Source: an uncultured Pelagibacteraceae bacterium (GTDB lineage Bacteria > Pseudomonadota > Alphaproteobacteria > Pelagibacterales > Pelagibacteraceae). Taken from it: 8,534 nt of DNA. The notes below the pieces were generated by a model. The model worked only from the letters and a program-made list of their open reading frames with translations. It ran no database searches and was not told where the DNA came from. The translations under genes were made by a program, and so were the position numbers. The first letter of the stretch is position 1. Each line of letters begins with the position of its first letter. Below, one piece after another: positions 6,060-8,534 of this stretch. The stretch spans positions 1 to 8,534 of the forward strand of contig CACIOV010000030.1 of NCBI GenBank assembly GCA_902588335.1, in the 5' to 3' direction.

Positions 6060-7094
6060 TTAGTAATTTTTATTTTCTTCCCAGATTTTTTTCCAATTCA
6101 TGTTTGGCGAAAGTCCAAATATTGAGTTAATGTTTGTGAGATGGATGGCCAAGGATGGTATTGGAGATAAACAATATTCAGATTTGTATATATCATGTAA
6201 AGGCTGTTCAAATGGATAGTGCTCAAAGTTACACATTGAAACAAATTTGTCCCAGTATTTTTGTAATATAATTTTACTAGTTAAGAATGTACATAAAGTT
6301 TCTTCAACTTTTCTCCAATGTTTATCTGTACCTAAAAAAATATTAGTAGAATCTATCTTTGTATATAAATAAGGATAATCGGCAGGACAAAGAATTAATT
6401 CTCTGCTTAATTGGGACGATATTCTTTCATAAGTTAAAATCATTTCATGAATTGTTTCTTCTAGATGAAGATAATCATCTTCAACAAAATATACCAAGTC
6501 ACTACATTGATTTTTTGCAATCAATAAAGATTTGTGGATGTTAGACATATTTGATATTTGATTGTAAGTCACTTTTTCATTTTTAGCATTTAATTTTTTA
6601 ATATTAGGTAAAAATTCATTAACATCCAAAGAAATAATAGAATTTTTAAAATTTGATTTATTTAGTTGTTTTTTTATTTGCTCGAGGTCTTCTTTTTTTG
6701 AATTATGATCAATCACAACAACATCAATTTCAATTTTAGGAAATGATATTTTTGCATGTTTTAATGATTTAATTAAAGAATTTAAAGATCGAAAAGTATA
6801 TTCAGATTTTTTTTGATCAAATAATCTTTTTTTGTTTTGTGTTAACATATTAACATTAGTACATGATCTAAAAATCACTGTTAAGGCATTAACTCTACGT
6901 GAAATTTTTGTTTCACCTAAAGGCACATTAATTGATTTTTTTCCTTGGATACTTAAATTTTCATCAAGATTTTTTTTTTGAGTAGAAACATAAAAATTGC
7001 TTTGATCTATTAACTCGTAGCCTAAAATTCTACAAATTTTTATAAATATTTTTCTGAAAAAATTATTTTTTTTTTGGTTATTTTGTTCTTTCAT
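6060..7094 (-). CDS. GT-A-type glycosyltransferase-like protein
   Basis: A 344-aa soluble-looking protein that resembles family 2-like (GT-A fold) glycosyltransferases. The fold hallmarks seen are a beta-strand followed by an acidic residue and turn, VVVIDHNS (125-132), and a DxD-like metal and nucleotide-sugar site, VYFVEDDY (201-208; Glu205, Asp206, Asp207). The N-terminal 60 residues are a basic helix (FFRKIFIKICRILGYELID, 12-30) and a low-complexity linker, perhaps a membrane-surface anchor. No signal peptide or transmembrane segment is evident. Donor and acceptor cannot be deduced; a role in lipopolysaccharide or other surface glycan is a guess. It starts 9 bases after the ABA4-like gene stops and is probably co-transcribed with it; no Shine-Dalgarno is visible. 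The coding strand carries two identical C-A10-T runs in the first 50 codons, each encoding QKKN. Confidence 0.68.
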   Translation of the reverse strand: MKEQNNQKKNNFFRKIFIKICRILGYELIDQSNFYVSTQKKNLDENLSIQGKKSINVPLGETKISRRVNALTVIFRSCTNVNMLTQNKKRLFDQKKSEYTFRSLNSLIKSLKHAKISFPKIEIDVVVIDHNSKKEDLEQIKKQLNKSNFKNSIISLDVNEFLPNIKKLNAKNEKVTYNQISNMSNIHKSLLIAKNQCSDLVYFVEDDYLHLEETIHEMILTYERISSQLSRELILCPADYPYLYTKIDSTNIFLGTDKHWRKVEETLCTFLTSKIILQKYWDKFVSMCNFEHYPFEQPLHDIYKSEYCLSPIPSLAIHLTNINSIFGLSPNMNWKKIWEENKNY

Positions 7095-7103
7095 ATTTTT
7101 TAT

Positions 7104-7577
7104 TTAATCATGAAAAGCAATTTTTTTGGCATAAAAGACTCTTATTATCCAATATAAAACAATTCCTAACGGTCCCGTAAAATAGATTAAAAATAAAGGG
7201 ACAAATACTAAACCTCGTGGAATATTATATTTTACACCATCCATGGATACCCACGCTCCTAAAAAAAGATTTAGCGCAGCAAAATGTATCCAAAAAACAA
7301 GTAAAAAGCTTTCTGTAGCAAACAAGGTATACAGATTTTCTAAACTCAAATATAATTTAAAGATATCAAATATTGACTCATCTAATAAAACCATTTGATA
7401 AATTATATAAATATAGAGGGCAGACAAAATGAGAGGTAAAATTACTGAATTAATAAAAATTTGAGTAACTTTTGATTTTGGAATAACAATTAACATTAGC
7501 CAAAATGGCAATAGTCCGACATTAGTCCACAAATATATATTTTCAAATGTTAAATAATCTATAAATTGAATTAGCAT
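7104..7577 (-). CDS. ABA4-like (DUF4281) membrane protein
   Basis: A 157-aa integral membrane protein with about four hydrophobic segments (roughly 15-32, 38-62, 92-110 and 122-147). Features typical of the ABA4-like/DUF4281 family are FWIHFAALNLFLGAWV (95-110), with Trp96 and His98, and FTGPLGIVLYWIIR (133-146). In plants ABA4 is needed for neoxanthin formation; bacterial members have no established role, and a carotenoid link in this organism is only a possibility. The assignment rests on remembered family motifs. It is the first gene of a probable operon with the glycosyltransferase-like gene 9 bases downstream. The ATG lies 35 bases from the divergent recX start; no Shine-Dalgarno is visible and -10-like hexamers are so close that the mRNA may be nearly leaderless. 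Confidence 0.75.
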   Translation of the reverse strand: MLIQFIDYLTFENIYLWTNVGLLPFWLMLIVIPKSKVTQIFINSVILPLILSALYIYIIYQMVLLDESIFDIFKLYLSLENLYTLFATESFLLVFWIHFAALNLFLGAWVSMDGVKYNIPRGLVFVPLFLIYFTGPLGIVLYWIIRVFYAKKIAFHD

Positions 7578-7596
7578 ATAAATTTAAATTTATAAT
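7577..7596. promoter_or_regulatory. Divergent promoter region with 18-bp perfect palindrome
   Basis: The 35-base gap between the ABA4-like gene and recX is almost entirely A and T. Bases 7577-7594 form a perfect palindrome, TATAAATTTAAATTTATA. A consensus -10 TATAAT at 7591-7596 points toward recX, with TTGAAT (7566-7571) as a possible -35 at a long 19-base spacing; the predicted start near 7603 leaves about 10 bases of leader. On the minus strand TATAAA (7594-7589) or TATATT (7599-7594) could serve the ABA4-like gene. Palindromes of A and T are common in such DNA, so operator function is uncertain. Confidence 0.4.
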
Positions 7597-7612
7597 ATAG
7601 TATATAAATATA

Positions 7613-8173
7613 ATGAATCCTATAAAAAATAAGAAAGATCTGGAAACAATAATTGATGAAATTAGAAATTATGCCTATTCATATCTAGAAAAATATAGTC
7701 CATCAAAACAGCAATTAAAAACTTATTTGTTTAAAAAACTAATTAAAAAGAAACAAAAAATATCTAATAAGAAGGATATTTTTAACTTAATCGATACAGT
7801 AATTTCTTCATTAGCTGATCAAAAACTTATCAGTGATCAATATTATTCAGATGCAAAATCCAAGGTTTTTTTAAGAAGGGGATATTCGTTAAATAAGATT
7901 AGATATAGTTTGATTAAAAAAGGAATAGATACAAAATACATTAAAGATAGCATTTCAAAAATTAGAGAAAATGAGTCTGATCCAGATTTTTTTTCAGCAA
8001 TCAAGCTTTGCAAAAAAAGAAGAATTGGACCAAGTCGAGAAGAAAATAATAGGTTCTTATTTTATAAAAAAGACATCTCAATTTTGGCAAGATCTGGTTT
8101 TAGTTATGATTTATCAAAAAGGGTTTTAGAAATACCAAAAGAAGAATTTAAAAAATTTTGCAAAATGATTTAA
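7613..8173 (+). CDS. recX: RecX family regulatory protein
   Basis: Cytoplasmic modulator of RecA that in characterised bacteria binds RecA filaments and limits their activity. The 186-aa all-helical, Lys-rich chain shows the three tandem three-helix repeats of RecX: about 20-67 (YAYSYLEKYSPSKQQLKTYL at the start), 72-118 (LISDQYYSDAKSKVFLRRG, then SLNKIRYSLIKKGID) and 124-177 (DPDFFSAIKLCKKR, then LARSGFSYDLSKRVLE). The repeat-2 pattern of D-x-x-Y/F-A-x-x-x-V-x-x-R-R/K-G followed by an L-x-x-K-G-I motif is diagnostic. recA is not adjacent, unlike the common recA-recX arrangement; in alphaproteobacteria separate loci are frequent. No Shine-Dalgarno precedes the ATG, and the TATAAT at 7591-7596 would give a very short leader. 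The stop codon abuts the last codon of a minus-strand small reading frame with no gap. Confidence 0.87.
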   Translation: MNPIKNKKDLETIIDEIRNYAYSYLEKYSPSKQQLKTYLFKKLIKKKQKISNKKDIFNLIDTVISSLADQKLISDQYYSDAKSKVFLRRGYSLNKIRYSLIKKGIDTKYIKDSISKIRENESDPDFFSAIKLCKKRRIGPSREENNRFLFYKKDISILARSGFSYDLSKRVLEIPKEEFKKFCKMI

Positions 8174-8311
8174 TTAAGTTTTATTTTTTTTTTTATTATT
8201 TTTAGACAAATAGTAATTCAGCTGAATTTTTAATGATCTTTTAATATATAAAAAAAGCAAAATACCAAAAATTGTAACTGACAGAACAATAATGAATACT
8301 GTTTTTAGCAT
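8174..8311 (-). CDS. Candidate 45-aa single-span membrane microprotein
   Basis: A minus-strand frame of 45 codons, starting MLKTVFIIVLSVTIF and ending in TAA at 8176-8174, exactly next to the recX stop (8171-8173) on the other strand. Residues about 4-22 form one hydrophobic segment; the rest is hydrophilic and strongly basic (IKRSLKIQ at 23-30, and a Lys-rich tail), which predicts an outside N-terminus and a cytoplasmic tail by the positive-inside rule. An in-frame TAA two codons before the ATG makes this the first possible start. No Shine-Dalgarno is visible, though TATATT and TATAAT lie 12 and about 30 bases upstream. The tail is coded by an 11-A run. I recognise no family. The coherent topology and the exact fit between recX and the next gene argue for a real gene; the short length argues for caution. 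Confidence 0.5.
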   Translation of the reverse strand: MLKTVFIIVLSVTIFGILLFLYIKRSLKIQLNYYLSKNNKKKNKT

Positions 8312-8363
8312 TGTTTATTTAATATAAAAAATGATTAATAAATTATAACTTGAGGCGCAGCAA

Positions 8364-8534
8364 TTAATGGATTTTTCTAATTGGGAAATATGTTTGTGTT
8401 AGTGTTTCTTTGTTAATTACTTCAATTGCATGCTCACCAATTGTTTTACCAGTGCTTTTCTTTACCACATAGTTAGCCCCACTACTTACTCCGGCTTGTA
8501 TAATTGAAGCCGTGCTGAATCCTGATGTTGCAGG
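8364..8534 (-). CDS. Unrecognised protein, C-terminal part (truncated by window edge)
   Basis: A minus-strand frame, open from the right edge to a TAA at 8366-8364, giving 56 C-terminal residues; the N-terminus is outside. The visible sequence begins PATSGFSTASIIQAGVSSGA, a Gly/Ala/Ser-rich stretch that could be a glycine-zipper-like membrane or surface segment, continues with NYVVKKSTGKTIGEHAIEVI, and ends TYFPIRKIH. I do not recognise the family. GC in this frame is about 37% by hand count, clearly above its flanks, and codon choice looks protein-like, so a real gene is likely. The 52 bases between its stop and the microprotein start (8312-8363) hold a minus-strand TATAAT (8347-8342) but no hairpin terminator that I can see. 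Confidence 0.65.
   Translation of the reverse strand, partial: PATSGFSTASIIQAGVSSGANYVVKKSTGKTIGEHAIEVINKETLTQTYFPIRKIH

Noticed and set aside
5939..6130. 63-codon plus-strand frame running out of hup through the terminator.
   Set aside because: It overlaps hup in another frame, crosses the terminator hairpin and runs into the opposing glycosyltransferase-like gene.
6359..6544. 61-codon plus-strand frame inside the glycosyltransferase-like gene.
   Set aside because: It is antisense to a longer coherent gene and shows no family features.
8183..8210. Long T-tract after recX as part of a rho-independent terminator.
   Set aside because: No GC-containing hairpin precedes it, and on the other strand it is the Lys-coding tail of the small membrane-protein frame.
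1..8534. CRISPR array, transposon, prophage or toxin-antitoxin system.
   Set aside because: No spaced direct repeats, transposase or integrase motifs, terminal inverted repeats, or toxin-antitoxin-like gene pair were seen; the order looks like ordinary compact chromosome.

Overview
The window reads as a piece of a streamlined, very AT-rich alphaproteobacterial genome, most likely a marine Pelagibacterales (SAR11) cell or a close relative. This is an inference from low GC (somewhat under 30% by eye), very short or overlapping gene junctions, few Shine-Dalgarno sequences, and gene content: a TPP riboswitch directly in front of a ThiV-type symporter (a known SAR11 arrangement), an FbpBC-type iron transporter, an alphaproteobacterial one-PDZ RseP and an alphaproteobacterial rhomboid. 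No rRNA, tRNA, CRISPR array, insertion sequence or phage module was seen.

Layout. Bases 2-2247 hold the 3' part of a fused ferric-iron ABC permease and its ATPase, 8 bases apart. A 90-base gap (2248-2337) carries a very compact TPP riboswitch whose predicted P4 holds the Shine-Dalgarno and whose predicted P1 reaches the first base of the start codon of thiV. thiV overlaps a rhomboid protease gene by 23 bases, which overlaps rseP by 10, so a thiamine-sensing leader sits at the head of a transcript that probably also encodes two intramembrane proteases. After a 171-base gap comes hup (HU), closed by a 14-bp perfect hairpin that serves convergent genes on both strands.

On the minus strand, a 157-aa ABA4-like membrane protein gene is followed 9 bases later by a GT-A-type glycosyltransferase-like gene; they look like a two-gene operon. 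A 35-base AT-only divergent gap with an 18-bp perfect palindrome separates this pair from recX on the plus strand. Directly abutting the recX stop, on the minus strand, is a 45-codon reading frame for a one-segment membrane microprotein, and the right edge holds the C-terminal 56 codons of an unrecognised minus-strand gene with higher GC than its surroundings.

How the parts fit: the left half is nutrient acquisition (iron; a thiamine precursor, probably the pyrimidine HMP) plus envelope proteolysis; the right half mixes nucleoid and recombination control (HU, RecX) with envelope or pigment-related genes of unknown substrate. The most interesting points are the riboswitch geometry and its possible reach over the two proteases, the unusual location of rseP, and the unexplained small reading frames at the right end.
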